This document shows positions 15,622 to 23,794 of a stretch of 23,964 nucleotides of DNA, piece by piece. The notes beneath the pieces are model-generated. The model saw nothing but the letters and a program-made list of their open reading frames with translations. It was not told the origin of the DNA and did not search any database. Source of the stretch: JBGPLH01 sp041486365 [NCBI: Thermodesulfobacteriota bacterium] (GTDB lineage Bacteria > JAUYMQ01). Position 1 is the first letter of the stretch. Every line of letters begins with the position of its first letter. The DNA lies in contig JBGPLH010000004.1 in assembly GCA_041486365.1 (NCBI GenBank), positions 1 to 23,964 on the forward strand. The letters are read 5' to 3'. A program made the position numbers and the translations under genes.

Positions 15622-16104
15622 ATGAGAACGCGAGCCTTCGCCGCGCTGGCCGTCCCGCTTCTCGTCCTCCTGCTCGCCGCGGTCCCGAAGGGGACGTGGG
15701 CGGCGGACAAGAATCCGGACGACGAGAAGGCGGACAGCGACGGGCGGATCGTGAGCGTGGAAGTGCGGGTCATCCGGGCCTCCAATGAAGGGGGCAGCGT
15801 GGATCCGCTCCTGGAGGATCTCCGGGATCGCTTCGCCCGCTTCAGCTGGAAGTCCTACAAGCTCCTCGACACGCGCATCCTGAGGCTCGGGCCGGAGGGG
15901 GAGGGAACGGTTCCTCTCCCCAACGGCGATGTCTTCCGCCTTCACGACGTGACTCTGGGTGGAGACCGCGTCCACATGACCGTCGGTACGTCCGCCGTGG
16001 TCCTCAAGGTCTCCCTGGCCGACGACGGCACGGTCGTCGTGGGCGGTCTCAAGGAGGGCGGCGGAGACAGCGAGCTGATGGTGGCCGTGACCGCGAGTTT
16101 CTGA
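15622..16104 (+). CDS. Small secreted protein of the sigma/anti-sigma operon, function unknown
   Basis: This 160-residue protein has a clear signal peptide (MRTRAFAALAVPLLVLLLAA, cleavage probably after AWA near residue 27-28). The rest looks like an all-beta domain with alternating hydrophobic residues and no cysteine. The segment RFSWKSYKLLDTRILRLGPE then VPLPNGDVFRLHDVTLGGDR resembles small secreted proteins encoded beside ECF sigma factors in deltaproteobacteria and relatives. I know no biochemical function for that family. Its position as third gene of the operon suggests it is a regulon product or a modulator of the anti-sigma factor. The ATG has GGGGG about six bases upstream. A terminator follows 25 bases after the stop. 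Confidence 0.8.
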   Translation: MRTRAFAALAVPLLVLLLAAVPKGTWAADKNPDDEKADSDGRIVSVEVRVIRASNEGGSVDPLLEDLRDRFARFSWKSYKLLDTRILRLGPEGEGTVPLPNGDVFRLHDVTLGGDRVHMTVGTSAVVLKVSLADDGTVVVGGLKEGGGDSELMVAVTASF

Positions 16105-16129
16105 ACAGCGGGCGGTGTGTGTCAACAGG

Positions 16130-16157
16130 AAGGGCGGGACCCGGCGGTCCCGCCCTT
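16130..16157. terminator. Strong hairpin between convergent operons
   Basis: A perfect 12-base-pair stem (16130-16141 with 16146-16157) with loop CGGC ends in AA/TT and is followed by TCCGTT on the plus strand. It lies between the end of the sigma operon and the end of the minus-strand beta-helix gene, so it probably stops transcription from both sides. Confidence 0.7.
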
Positions 16158-16192
16158 TCCGTTCGTGAAGCGGGAGCATGTCGCGGCCGGCG

Positions 16193-19100
16193 TCAGGCCC
16201 GTCCCCGCCGGAGGCGAAGAACCCGGGCGCCCCCCAGGAGCAGGAGGAGGACCAGGGATGTCCCCCCAAGCCCGGAGAGGGTGGGAAGGCTTTCGGGGAC
16301 CGATCCCGCGTCGAGGGGATCGGAGTGGAACTGTACCTCCGTCCGGTCGGTGTAGCCGTCACCATCCGTGTCGGATCGTCGCGGATCGGTGCCGGTGTTC
16401 GACGGGGAGACGAACACCCCCGTGTTCGTCTCGACGGTGTCCAGGAGGCCGTCGCCGTCGTCGTCCGCGTCGCAGGCGTCCCCCTTGTGATCGTGATCAG
16501 TATCGGTCTGGTCCGGGTTGGCCTGGTTCCGGCAGTTGTCGCAGACGTTCCCGACAAGGTCTCCGTCCGTGTCCGCCTGGTCGGCGTTCTTGAGCGTGGG
16601 GCAGAGGTCGCAGGAGTCCCGGACCCCGTCGCGATCTGCATCGGCGGGAGTGGTGGGCGGGATCGCGTACTCGCCGATGTGGTAGGGGGGACTGGTCCAG
16701 GACCAGCAACCCTCCGCCGACTCGCTCACTCCCATGACCAGTTTCGCGCGCACCCTGGCCGGCCGCTCGATGCTTGACCAGCCGAGTGCGAAGGCCGTCT
16801 CCGCCACCGAGAAGTCGGTCGCGGAACCCTCCACGGGGACGCGCAGCGTCCGCGTCACCGGGGGGGATCCGTCCAGCGGGAGCGCGCGCAGCACGAGGTT
16901 CGCGCAGTCGCGCGGGTCGGCGCAGGCGGGCGTCGTCGCGAAGTGAAACGAGACGCGGCTCCCGGTCATGTCGAAGTCGATGAACTCCGCCTTGCCGTCC
17001 AGATCGCCGTCCACGCTCTCCAGCTCGCCGTTGCGCAGGGTGAGGAGGACGCCGTCGTCGCGGAGGGTCGCGTACACGGGCGGCATCGCGTTCGCGTCCG
17101 CGAGGATCCCGGCATAGCCGGCACCCATGTTGCGTTCGTCGCTCCCGGGAACCGGGGCGGCCAGACGGTAGTCGTTGTTCCAGCCGTCGACGAAGGGATC
17201 GGCCTGGTTCTCCAGCTCATCCGCGGCGGCAGGCGCAAACTCGCCCAGATCGGGATTCCACGCGTTGAAGTAGTAGTTCCAGGTGTGGAGCAGATCGCCC
17301 GGAGTGAAGCGGATCCCGGCCCTGCCCAGCGCAAAGAGCGGCGGGGGAACGTCTCCGATGATGTTGTCCCGCAGGGTCGCGTTGGGCTGCTCCGCGGGCG
17401 GCTCCGTCCACCAGGGGGGCCTCGCCGTGCCGTTGCCCGTGTCTGGGCCGCAGCTGTCGGGGGTGTCGTTGTCGGTGCAGCTCGGCTCGGTGAAAGGATC
17501 GTAGGGGTCGAACCAGGCCGCAGGCAGATCGCCCGTGCGCCCGAGGAGCGTGTTGTGGGTGATCTCGACCGTCCGATCGTGCTCCTGATCACGCAGGGCG
17601 TTCTGGCCGTTCCCGAAGCTCAGGTTTCCCCGGAGTCGCCGCGGGAAGGGGGTGGGCGTGCAGGTGGCGTAAACGCATCCCTCGGAAACGGACGAGAGTC
17701 CGTGCAGTTGGTTCAGGCTCGTGATATTGGCGACGCACCAGGTGCACTCCGACTGCCCGTGGCGGCCGTGGCGCGTGTGCACCGAGTACCAGGAGTCGCC
17801 GCGGTACATCCCGTCGGAGTTGTCGTAGGGCGTCCCGGAACCGCTGTAACCCGTCACGACGTTCACCGCGGGGACGTTCTGCCCGATCGAGCGCCCCGGC
17901 ATGGAGATCTCCGCGTTGCCGTGGGACCAGAGGACCGAGTTGAACGTCCGCGAGCGCCCGTCGTTGTGCCCCGGCGAGGGATCGAAGGGATCGATCAGGC
18001 GGCCACCCCAGATCACGCCGGCCGCGCCCTTGACGCCGCGGCGCCCGCGCCCCACCGCCCAGAGCCGTCGGATCGTCACGTCCGGGCGCCGCTCGTTGTA
18101 GCCGGAGGCTACCGCGGAGGCAACCCGGAGAATCGAGACATCCTCGATGAGGGTCGCGCCGGAGGCGTTCGGGTTCACCCCGACCCCGTACCCGGACAGC
18201 GTCTGCATGTCGCGGATCATCGTGTCGCGCAGCGTGAGCTGATGCCCCGTCAGGTTGAGCACGGCTGAACCCGACGTCTTGAACACGTCGAGCCGCTCGA
18301 GGAGCAGGTTCTTCGCGCCGAGACCCCCGCCGTCCCCCTCGGTCTGCACCGCGATCATGTTCGGCAGGTCGTGGACGCCCGTGTCCGAGAGGTCGAAGTA
18401 CTCGAGGGGGCGGTTTGCGTTGTCGATGTCTCCGACCACGATCGCGATGCCGTCGAAGTCGGCGTGCGCGATCGAGACCTTCGCGCCGTTCTCGAATCGC
18501 ATGTTGAACCGGTTCGGCCCGGTCGCCCCCATCCGGGCCGGCCGGAAGATCGTCGCAGGATCACCTCCCGCCTCGAATCCGTAGGCTATCTGGAAGCCCC
18601 CCGCCAGCGCCGGTGCGTCGGCGAACACCCCGAACGTGTCGTTCTCGCCCCCGGCCGGGTCGGCGTCCACGGAAACGATCGGGTGGTAGTGGTGCGCGTC
18701 GTCCAGCAGGAACTTCCCCAGGTAGGCCTCGTCGGTCGCGGGGACCGCGTCCGGTCCGCCGTCGGGCACCGTCCAGTGGCGCGCGTCGGCTCCCGGGGTG
18801 GGGACGACCCGGGCGACGAGGCCCGCCGGATCGCGCCGCGTGGTGTCCACGGTCAGCACGTGCGGATCGGTCGCGGAGACGGCGGTGACCTCGAACGTGT
18901 AGCCGCGGGCCAGCCCGCCGTCGATCCGGATGAGATCGCCGGGGGCAACTCCGGAGAGAGGCTCCTGGAAACGGATCTCCAGATGGGTGTCATCGGGCGG
19001 CGAGGCGACATCGATGAGGCCCTTCGCGATCACGCTTCCCTGGATGACGACCCTCCCGCGCTGGGAAGAGACCACGCCGAAGTTTCCCGCGTTGGCCAGC

Positions 19101-19504
19101 ACCGTGGCGCCCGGCTCCACGGTGAACGAGCATCTCGCGCAGGACCAGACGGAGCCGCCGATCTCCCCGACGTTGGCGACGGTGAACGTGGCGCCGGTTC
19201 GAACGGTGATCCTACCAAAATCCGTGACGTTCATGAGCCGATCGACGGTCGCGTCGACGTCCACGTCGATCACTTGGCCGTTCACGTCAAGGACGTCGTC
19301 GGTATCGGGGCAGCCGGGACAGGAATCGAGGAGGTCGCGGCAGCCCGCGCCCTGCCAGGTGACGGCAGCGATGGCGCCGCCGGTCGTGGCGGTACAGATA
19401 CCGGGTGCCCCCCATGCCGGGGACGGCGCTTGCAGCAGAAGCAACACGACCAGGAGGAGTCGCCGCACGGGGTGGGGACCCACGATCTCTCGCACGGGCG
19501 TCAT
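16193..19504 (-). CDS. Large secreted beta-helix protein with TSP3 repeats and PTL-type C-terminal sorting tail
   Basis: This 1103-residue protein begins with a signal peptide (RRLLLVVLLLLQAPSPAWG, cleavage near residue 32). A cysteine-containing region follows, then about 600 residues with short strand repeats (ITHNTLLGRTGD, NLSFGNGQNAL, LLLERLDVFKTSG) that look like a right-handed parallel beta-helix. Next is a beta-sandwich-like part. From about residue 953, calcium-binding thrombospondin type 3 repeats follow (DADRDGVRDSCDLCPT, DTDGDLVGNVCDNC). The tail LPTLSGLGG, then a hydrophobic helix and RLRRGRA, resembles IPTL-type C-terminal sorting signals. No catalytic motif is recognised; carbohydrate or surface adhesion functions are both possible. 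The ATG lies 5 bases after the metalloprotease stop, so the two are co-translated neighbours. Confidence 0.82.
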   Translation of the reverse strand: MTPVREIVGPHPVRRLLLVVLLLLQAPSPAWGAPGICTATTGGAIAAVTWQGAGCRDLLDSCPGCPDTDDVLDVNGQVIDVDVDATVDRLMNVTDFGRITVRTGATFTVANVGEIGGSVWSCARCSFTVEPGATVLANAGNFGVVSSQRGRVVIQGSVIAKGLIDVASPPDDTHLEIRFQEPLSGVAPGDLIRIDGGLARGYTFEVTAVSATDPHVLTVDTTRRDPAGLVARVVPTPGADARHWTVPDGGPDAVPATDEAYLGKFLLDDAHHYHPIVSVDADPAGGENDTFGVFADAPALAGGFQIAYGFEAGGDPATIFRPARMGATGPNRFNMRFENGAKVSIAHADFDGIAIVVGDIDNANRPLEYFDLSDTGVHDLPNMIAVQTEGDGGGLGAKNLLLERLDVFKTSGSAVLNLTGHQLTLRDTMIRDMQTLSGYGVGVNPNASGATLIEDVSILRVASAVASGYNERRPDVTIRRLWAVGRGRRGVKGAAGVIWGGRLIDPFDPSPGHNDGRSRTFNSVLWSHGNAEISMPGRSIGQNVPAVNVVTGYSGSGTPYDNSDGMYRGDSWYSVHTRHGRHGQSECTWCVANITSLNQLHGLSSVSEGCVYATCTPTPFPRRLRGNLSFGNGQNALRDQEHDRTVEITHNTLLGRTGDLPAAWFDPYDPFTEPSCTDNDTPDSCGPDTGNGTARPPWWTEPPAEQPNATLRDNIIGDVPPPLFALGRAGIRFTPGDLLHTWNYYFNAWNPDLGEFAPAAADELENQADPFVDGWNNDYRLAAPVPGSDERNMGAGYAGILADANAMPPVYATLRDDGVLLTLRNGELESVDGDLDGKAEFIDFDMTGSRVSFHFATTPACADPRDCANLVLRALPLDGSPPVTRTLRVPVEGSATDFSVAETAFALGWSSIERPARVRAKLVMGVSESAEGCWSWTSPPYHIGEYAIPPTTPADADRDGVRDSCDLCPTLKNADQADTDGDLVGNVCDNCRNQANPDQTDTDHDHKGDACDADDDGDGLLDTVETNTGVFVSPSNTGTDPRRSDTDGDGYTDRTEVQFHSDPLDAGSVPESLPTLSGLGGTSLVLLLLLGGARVLRLRRGRA
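16407..16477. repeat. Copy 1 of a C-terminal module shared by two adjacent genes
   Basis: This 71-base stretch matches 19709-19779 with about 8 differences by eye, including a 30-base identical run (16418-16447 with 19720-19749). It encodes DGLLDTVETNTG-x-FVS in both the beta-helix protein and the metalloprotease, in the same frame and orientation. Confidence 0.8.
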
Positions 19505-19509
19505 GGTGC

Positions 19510-21303
19510 CTAGCGTCGACGGAGCGCGCGATAGCCGGAGAGTAGCAGAGCGAGGACCATAAGTCCCGCGCCGGTCTGGCCCAGCGTCGGAACGCTCGGA
19601 TTGGAGCCGGGGTTGTTGGGGTCAGTGCCCGCGGTCACCTCGGTGCCGTCCTCGAAGCCGTCGTCGTCCGTGTCGAGGTCGAGAGGATTGCTACCGGTGT
19701 CCGCGGCGGAGACGAAGATCCCCGTGTTCGTCTCGACGGTGTCCAGGAGCCCATCGTTGTCGTCGTCCGGGTCGCACGCATCGCCCTGCGCGTCGCCGTC
19801 GAAGTTCTGCTGGCCCGCGTTGGCCACGAAGAGACAGTTGTCCGAGCCGTCCGCGATGCCGTCATTGTCGTCGTCAGGGTCGCAGGCGTCGCCGAGGGCG
19901 TCGCCGTCGTTGTTCGCCTGGTCGAGGTTCGGCACGGCCGCGCAGTTATCGCAGGCGTCGCCCACGAGATCGGCGTCGGCGTCGAACTGGTCGGGATCTG
20001 AGACGCTCGGGCAGAGATCGCAGGCGTTGCCGTAGCCGTCGTTGTCCGTGTCCTGCTGGCCCGTGTTCGCTACCGCGGGGCAATTGTCCGTGTAGTCGAG
20101 GGTGGCGTCCCCGTCGTAGTTCTCGTTCGTGTTCGTCGTGAAGTTGATGTTCGGCGTGTCGGCCCCCGCCGTCACCGTGACGACCGTGCGCAGCGTCGGG
20201 TTGTCCGTCGCGCTCTCCCCGGCGCCGTTGTACCACTCGGGCGGGAACGACGAACTGAAGGTGCCGCCGGCCAAAATGTTCGAGAAGGCGAAGGTGTTCG
20301 GCGTGGAGACATTGATGGGCTCCAGAAGCACGTAGTAGCTACCCGGCGGCAGTCCAGTGATCGCGTAGCCCCCGGCGCCCACGCTCGTCCCCGCCTCGTT
20401 CACCCGTCCCAGATCCGACATGCGTGCCCGTACCGGAACACGGGGCGCGTTCACCGAGATAGCATGGATGTAGGCTCCGCGCGCACCCGTGAGCGGGCTC
20501 GTGCCGAGGAACACGCGGCCCGAGATCGAACCGAGGGTGGCGGGCGGCGTGTTGGCCGTCGTCGGGTAGAAAAACTGTACCCCCATCACGTCGTCCGGCT
20601 GGAGCGATCGCATCGACGTGCCGAAGACGAAGGGGAACATCGTGGCCCGGTCGTTGTTGTCCGCGTTGAAGGAGAGGTTCCGGAGCTTCCCGTAGACGGG
20701 GCTGTGGTCCAGGCCCAGGCAGTGCCCGATCTCGTGGGAGGCGACCCCCTCGATGTCGTAGGTGCCGCCGCTGATCGAGAAGGTGAACACGGCGCCGTTG
20801 AATACGATGTCGCAGTCGCTGATGATCCCGGTGCTCGGACTGAAGAAGAAGTTCGCGAAAGCCACGGTGCTGGAGCCGATCGTGTTCCCCGTGTCGGTCT
20901 CGGCGAAGTAGATCTTGTTCGCGCCGTCATTCGCGATACCGCTGGCACCATTGAAGGTGTCGCCCAGCTCTTCCACGATGGAGGGGCAGATATCGAGAAA
21001 GGTTTCGGGAATCCCCGACGCCGGCTTGTCCCAGTGATCGAAGGCGGTGAGGATCGCGTTCGTGCCGTCGGAGGCGGGGGTGACGTCCGCGGAGCCATCG
21101 ATGTCGATGCGGAACCTGATCTTGTCGCCGTCGATGATAAGGTTGGCGCACGAGACGCCCATCTTGGCGCGGTTCAGATGTGCGCGCAGATCGCTCGAGT
21201 TGATCGCCTCCTCGATGAACGCGCGGGCGGGCAGCGCGACGAGGAGCACCGTGAGGAGCGCGGGGAGGAACGCCGCCAGCGGGAGGAAGACTCGTCGCGT
21301 CAC
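19510..21303 (-). CDS. Secreted matrixin-like zinc metalloprotease with TSP3 repeats and PTL-type sorting tail
   Basis: This 597-residue protein has a signal peptide (VFLPLAAFLPALLTVLLVAL, cleavage after ARA near 28). The metzincin zinc site is SHEIGHCLGLDH with His190, Glu191, His194 and His200, followed by a Met-turn candidate ATMFPF (Met222). These place it with matrixin-like peptidases (M10/M57-like). A beta-sandwich resembling carboxypeptidase-regulatory domains (SISGRVFLGTSPLTGARGA to YAITGLPPGSYYVLLEP, about 255-340) follows. TSP3 calcium repeats occupy about 395-560 (DTDNDGYGNACDLCPS, NDGDALGDACDPDDDNDG). The tail VPTLGQTGAGLMVLALLL then ALRRR resembles IPTL-type signals. No cysteine-switch propeptide is evident. 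The GTG start overlaps the upstream stop by 4 bases (GTGA). Confidence 0.9.
   Translation of the reverse strand: MTRRVFLPLAAFLPALLTVLLVALPARAFIEEAINSSDLRAHLNRAKMGVSCANLIIDGDKIRFRIDIDGSADVTPASDGTNAILTAFDHWDKPASGIPETFLDICPSIVEELGDTFNGASGIANDGANKIYFAETDTGNTIGSSTVAFANFFFSPSTGIISDCDIVFNGAVFTFSISGGTYDIEGVASHEIGHCLGLDHSPVYGKLRNLSFNADNNDRATMFPFVFGTSMRSLQPDDVMGVQFFYPTTANTPPATLGSISGRVFLGTSPLTGARGAYIHAISVNAPRVPVRARMSDLGRVNEAGTSVGAGGYAITGLPPGSYYVLLEPINVSTPNTFAFSNILAGGTFSSSFPPEWYNGAGESATDNPTLRTVVTVTAGADTPNINFTTNTNENYDGDATLDYTDNCPAVANTGQQDTDNDGYGNACDLCPSVSDPDQFDADADLVGDACDNCAAVPNLDQANNDGDALGDACDPDDDNDGIADGSDNCLFVANAGQQNFDGDAQGDACDPDDDNDGLLDTVETNTGIFVSAADTGSNPLDLDTDDDGFEDGTEVTAGTDPNNPGSNPSVPTLGQTGAGLMVLALLLSGYRALRRR
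19709..19779. repeat. Copy 2 of the shared C-terminal module
   Basis: This is the counterpart of 16407-16477, inside the metalloprotease gene. Both copies lie just before the Asp-rich repeat that leads into the sorting tail. Confidence 0.8.
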
Positions 21304-21863
21304 GGTCGGCCGCCGAGCTTGCGGATCACGTCGTCCAGGGGCAGGGCCGGGATCGCCCCCGGTGGCATGGCGCCGGCCGGAAGCCGCTCGCCCCGGCTCC
21401 CCCAGGCCGGGCCGGGCGCCTCGACCACCTCCGCGCCGCTCGCGTCCCTTTTCACGTCGAGCTTGCCCTGGAAGAGGCCGACCGGGCGCACGTCGCCCGA
21501 GGGCCCCTTGGGTTCCGCGAGGATCAGCACCCGATCCCCCGGGTGAAACACGGGGGCGCCGGGGGTCATCATCCCGGTGTCCCCGACGATCCCGCCCGGC
21601 ACCATGACGTGGATCAACGCTCCGCCCTGTCCCTTGAGCCGCCGCTCCACCCGGATTCGCACGCGGGTCTCGATGAGCCGGTGGTCCTTGTCCCAGGCGG
21701 CGCGGGTGTCCTCCACCGTCCCCAGGATGACGTCGGAGGACTGGCTCTGCATTTGCTCGAGCGAAAGGGGAATGACGGTGGCCGGCAGGGCCGGCGCGGC
21801 GCGGAGGATCAGGGCGAGGATGGCCGTAAGGAGGCCGGCAATCCGGGCGAAACGGGCTGGCAT
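21300..21863 (-). CDS. Secreted accessory protein encoded with the matrixin-like protease
   Basis: This 187-residue protein is first in the minus-strand operon. From the ATG at 21863 it has a good signal peptide (RIAGLLTAILALILRAAPALPA). A beta-rich domain follows: PLSLEQMQSQSSDVILGTVE, VRVERRLKGQG-like strands, MVPGGIVGDTG and FHPGDRVLILAEP. I recognise the pattern as a small secreted family commonly encoded beside bacterial matrixin-like metalloproteases; its biochemical role is not established to my knowledge. It could be a chaperone, inhibitor or substrate partner. The frame is open to 21983, but that start would bury the signal peptide 40 residues inside. No strong ribosome binding site marks 21863. 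The stop overlaps the protease GTG start by 4 bases. Confidence 0.75.
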   Translation of the reverse strand: MPARFARIAGLLTAILALILRAAPALPATVIPLSLEQMQSQSSDVILGTVEDTRAAWDKDHRLIETRVRIRVERRLKGQGGALIHVMVPGGIVGDTGMMTPGAPVFHPGDRVLILAEPKGPSGDVRPVGLFQGKLDVKRDASGAEVVEAPGPAWGSRGERLPAGAMPPGAIPALPLDDVIRKLGGRP

Positions 21864-22107
21864 GGCTCGGAAAGACTCCAGGGATCCCGGGACGTCCACG
21901 AACGCAGGCCTGGAGCGTGGGCGACCCGAAGAGCGAGGCGGCAGGTGAGGCCGTCGCTTCGTTATCTGGCCGGGTTCGGCCATCCTATCACGGCGGATTC
22001 CCCCGGACCAGACGCGCGCCGGGGCCTACCCCGTCCTTATCGACCTGTGCTACAAGCGGCTGAAACGGGCGCGGGCATCCCGTGCCTGACCCCATCCGGG
22101 AGACTCC
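21864..22107. other. Divergent intergenic region
   Basis: These 244 bases separate the minus-strand export operon from the plus-strand methyltransferase gene and should hold both promoters. I find no convincing -35/-10 pair on either strand, and no RNA gene. If the accessory protein really starts at 21983, only 124 bases remain between the two genes. Confidence 0.5.
22098..22102 (+). promoter_or_regulatory. Ribosome binding site that decides the TTG start of the methyltransferase gene
   Basis: GGGAG lies five bases before TTG at 22108-22110, giving the start MKPGRASRTAEG, which fits the family's N-terminus. Confidence 0.65.
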
Positions 22108-23010
22108 TTGAAGCCGGGACGAGCGAGCCGCACAGCGGAAGGGGTGGCCGCGATTCGCGCCGCGGAGACCATGCGCCCCTCCGGCGAGCGGTTGTTCACC
22201 GATCCCTACGCGAAGCTTTTCCTCCGTCCGGCCTACCGGATTCTCATCGAGCTTTCCCGACTTTCCCTGTTCCGGGACATTCTCGTCTCGCTTTACGACC
22301 GCCGTCTCCCCGGCGCGCTCGGGATCGTTCTGTGCCGCACCTGCTACATCGACGACGCCCTGGGCGATGCCCTGCGTGACGGAGCGGACCAGGTGGTGAT
22401 CCTGGGGGCGGGCTTCGACAGCCGCGCCTGCCGTCTCCCGGGCATCGAGCGGGCGCGGGTCTTCGAGGTGGATCACCCGGACACGCAGGCGCGCAAGCGC
22501 GCGTGCCTCTCCCGCGTGCTGGATCCCCTTCCGTCGCACGTCGTCTTCGTCCCCGTCGACTTCGATCGCGACAGGCTCTCGGACGCGCTCGACGCGGCCG
22601 GCTACAGGCGCGATGCGAAGACCTTCTTCATTTGGGAAGGCGTGACGAGCTATCTGACCGCCGAGGCGGTGGACGCTACCTTCCGCTTCGTCGCGTCGGG
22701 GTCCGCTCCCGGCAGCCGCATCGTCTTCACCTACCTCCACAGCGGCCTCCTCGACGGCACCGCTCGCTTCGAGGGGGCGGCCGAGCTCATGGCCTTCGTG
22801 CGCAGGGCCGGAGAGCCCTTCTCCTTCGGGCTCGACCCGGAGGAGCTGCCCGCCTACCTTGGCGCCCGCGGGCTCGCGCTCGTCGAGGACGTCGGCGCGT
22901 CAGAGTACCAGGCGCGCTACATGACGGGCCCGGGTCCCAGGGCCAGGGTTTCCCCCTTCACCCGTGCCGCCATCGCCCGCGTGACGGGCCCACCGCCCTC
23001 TCCGCGCTGA
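22108..23010 (+). CDS. SAM-dependent methyltransferase of the leucine carboxyl methyltransferase-like family
   Basis: This 300-residue cytoplasmic protein has the family's N-terminal pattern TAEGVAAIRAAETMRP and FTDPYAKLFL. The SAM-binding loop is VVILGAGFDSRACRL (LGAGFDSR at 99-106), followed by the acidic loop VFEVDHPDTQARK with Glu120. The helix entry FFIWEGVTSYLT is also characteristic. These match the bacterial PF04072/TIGR00027 group, whose members include O-methyltransferases acting on carboxylate or polyketide groups. The substrate is unknown here. It stands alone, divergent from the export operon, with the PEP-CTERM gene convergent downstream. The TTG start is set by GGGAG. Confidence 0.88.
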   Translation: MKPGRASRTAEGVAAIRAAETMRPSGERLFTDPYAKLFLRPAYRILIELSRLSLFRDILVSLYDRRLPGALGIVLCRTCYIDDALGDALRDGADQVVILGAGFDSRACRLPGIERARVFEVDHPDTQARKRACLSRVLDPLPSHVVFVPVDFDRDRLSDALDAAGYRRDAKTFFIWEGVTSYLTAEAVDATFRFVASGSAPGSRIVFTYLHSGLLDGTARFEGAAELMAFVRRAGEPFSFGLDPEELPAYLGARGLALVEDVGASEYQARYMTGPGPRARVSPFTRAAIARVTGPPPSPR

Positions 23011-23013
23011 GCC

Positions 23014-23051
23014 GAAAAACGAACCCGGCGGCTCGAATCGAGCCGCCGGGT
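23014..23051 (-). terminator. Intrinsic terminator of the PEP-CTERM gene
   Basis: A perfect 13-base-pair stem (23023-23035 with 23039-23051) with a 3-base loop is followed on the minus strand by TTCGTTTTT. It is a strong factor-independent terminator for the leftward gene. The stem may also limit read-through from the rightward methyltransferase gene. Confidence 0.85.
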
Positions 23052-23080
23052 GCACTGATGCAGGTCAGGATATTCCAGGC

Positions 23081-23794
23081 TCAGCCGATGTGGCGCCGCC
23101 GCGAACGCACGATGAACGCAAGCCCGCTCCCCAGCAGGAGGAGGGAGGCCGGCTCGGGGATGTCCTGAGGCGGACGGACCTGCGAGACGATCTGATCGAT
23201 GAACGTGATGGTCGCGGTTCCTGCAATACCGACCGACGTGCTTCCGAAGAGGAAGATGTCCTTCGTCACGTGGACCGCGGAGACAGGCGGGTCGATATAG
23301 ATGACCTGCTCCAAGTTACGCGGGGGAGTCGTAACCTGCGCCTGCCCGAGAATCATCGATTCGTCCAGGGTGGAGACGGTTTCCGCCACGCTTGCGAACC
23401 CGGTTCCCGTGACGATCCCGTTGAACTTGAGGTGAATGTCGGAAATCATGAAATTCGGATTCAGGACCTCAACATCGTAGTCGATCAAGAGGTCCAGGGA
23501 GGAGCCTGCTCCCGTATGGATACCCCCCGAGAACTCCAAGCCGTTGTTGCCGCTGACCGTGACCCCTCTCACGATGATCCCACCGAGATCCGGTGGATTA
23601 GTGGTGGGTCCGGTCGGGTTGAGTATCGCTTGAAAGTTGCCGAACTTCTTGTCGCCGACGGTGATGGTGCCGTTGGTCGCGATCAGAGACGCCAGGGTAT
23701 CGATTGCATTGGCCTGGGCCCTGGTGGCGGAGGCCACGGTGAAGCACATCAGGGCTAAGATGGACAACACGGTCAAGGAGAGTTTCCGAGACAT
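23081..23794 (-). CDS. PEP-CTERM exported protein, function unknown
   Basis: This 237-residue protein has an N-terminal signal peptide (KLSLTVLSILALMCFTVASA, cleavage probably after AQA near 28). The C-terminal tail is DIPEPASLLLLGSGLAFIVR followed by SRRRHIG. That tail is the PEP-CTERM signal: Pro-Glu-Pro, a hydrophobic helix and a basic end. It is recognised by the exosortase system of exopolysaccharide-producing Gram-negative bacteria. The mature part is strand-rich (GGIIVRGVTVSGNNGLEFSG), with no catalytic motif and no cysteine. An in-frame ATG exists far upstream, but the ATG at 23794 has AGGGA six bases before it and begins the signal peptide. Its composition is less GC-extreme than the rest of the window. 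No exosortase gene is in view. Confidence 0.9.
   Translation of the reverse strand: MSRKLSLTVLSILALMCFTVASATRAQANAIDTLASLIATNGTITVGDKKFGNFQAILNPTGPTTNPPDLGGIIVRGVTVSGNNGLEFSGGIHTGAGSSLDLLIDYDVEVLNPNFMISDIHLKFNGIVTGTGFASVAETVSTLDESMILGQAQVTTPPRNLEQVIYIDPPVSAVHVTKDIFLFGSTSVGIAGTATITFIDQIVSQVRPPQDIPEPASLLLLGSGLAFIVRSRRRHIG

Noticed and set aside
19670-20105. CRISPR-like or tandem DNA repeat array
   Set aside because: The periodic GTCGTC/GTCGCAGGC pattern encodes Asp-rich TSP3 calcium repeats in frame. The units are degenerate and have no spacer structure.
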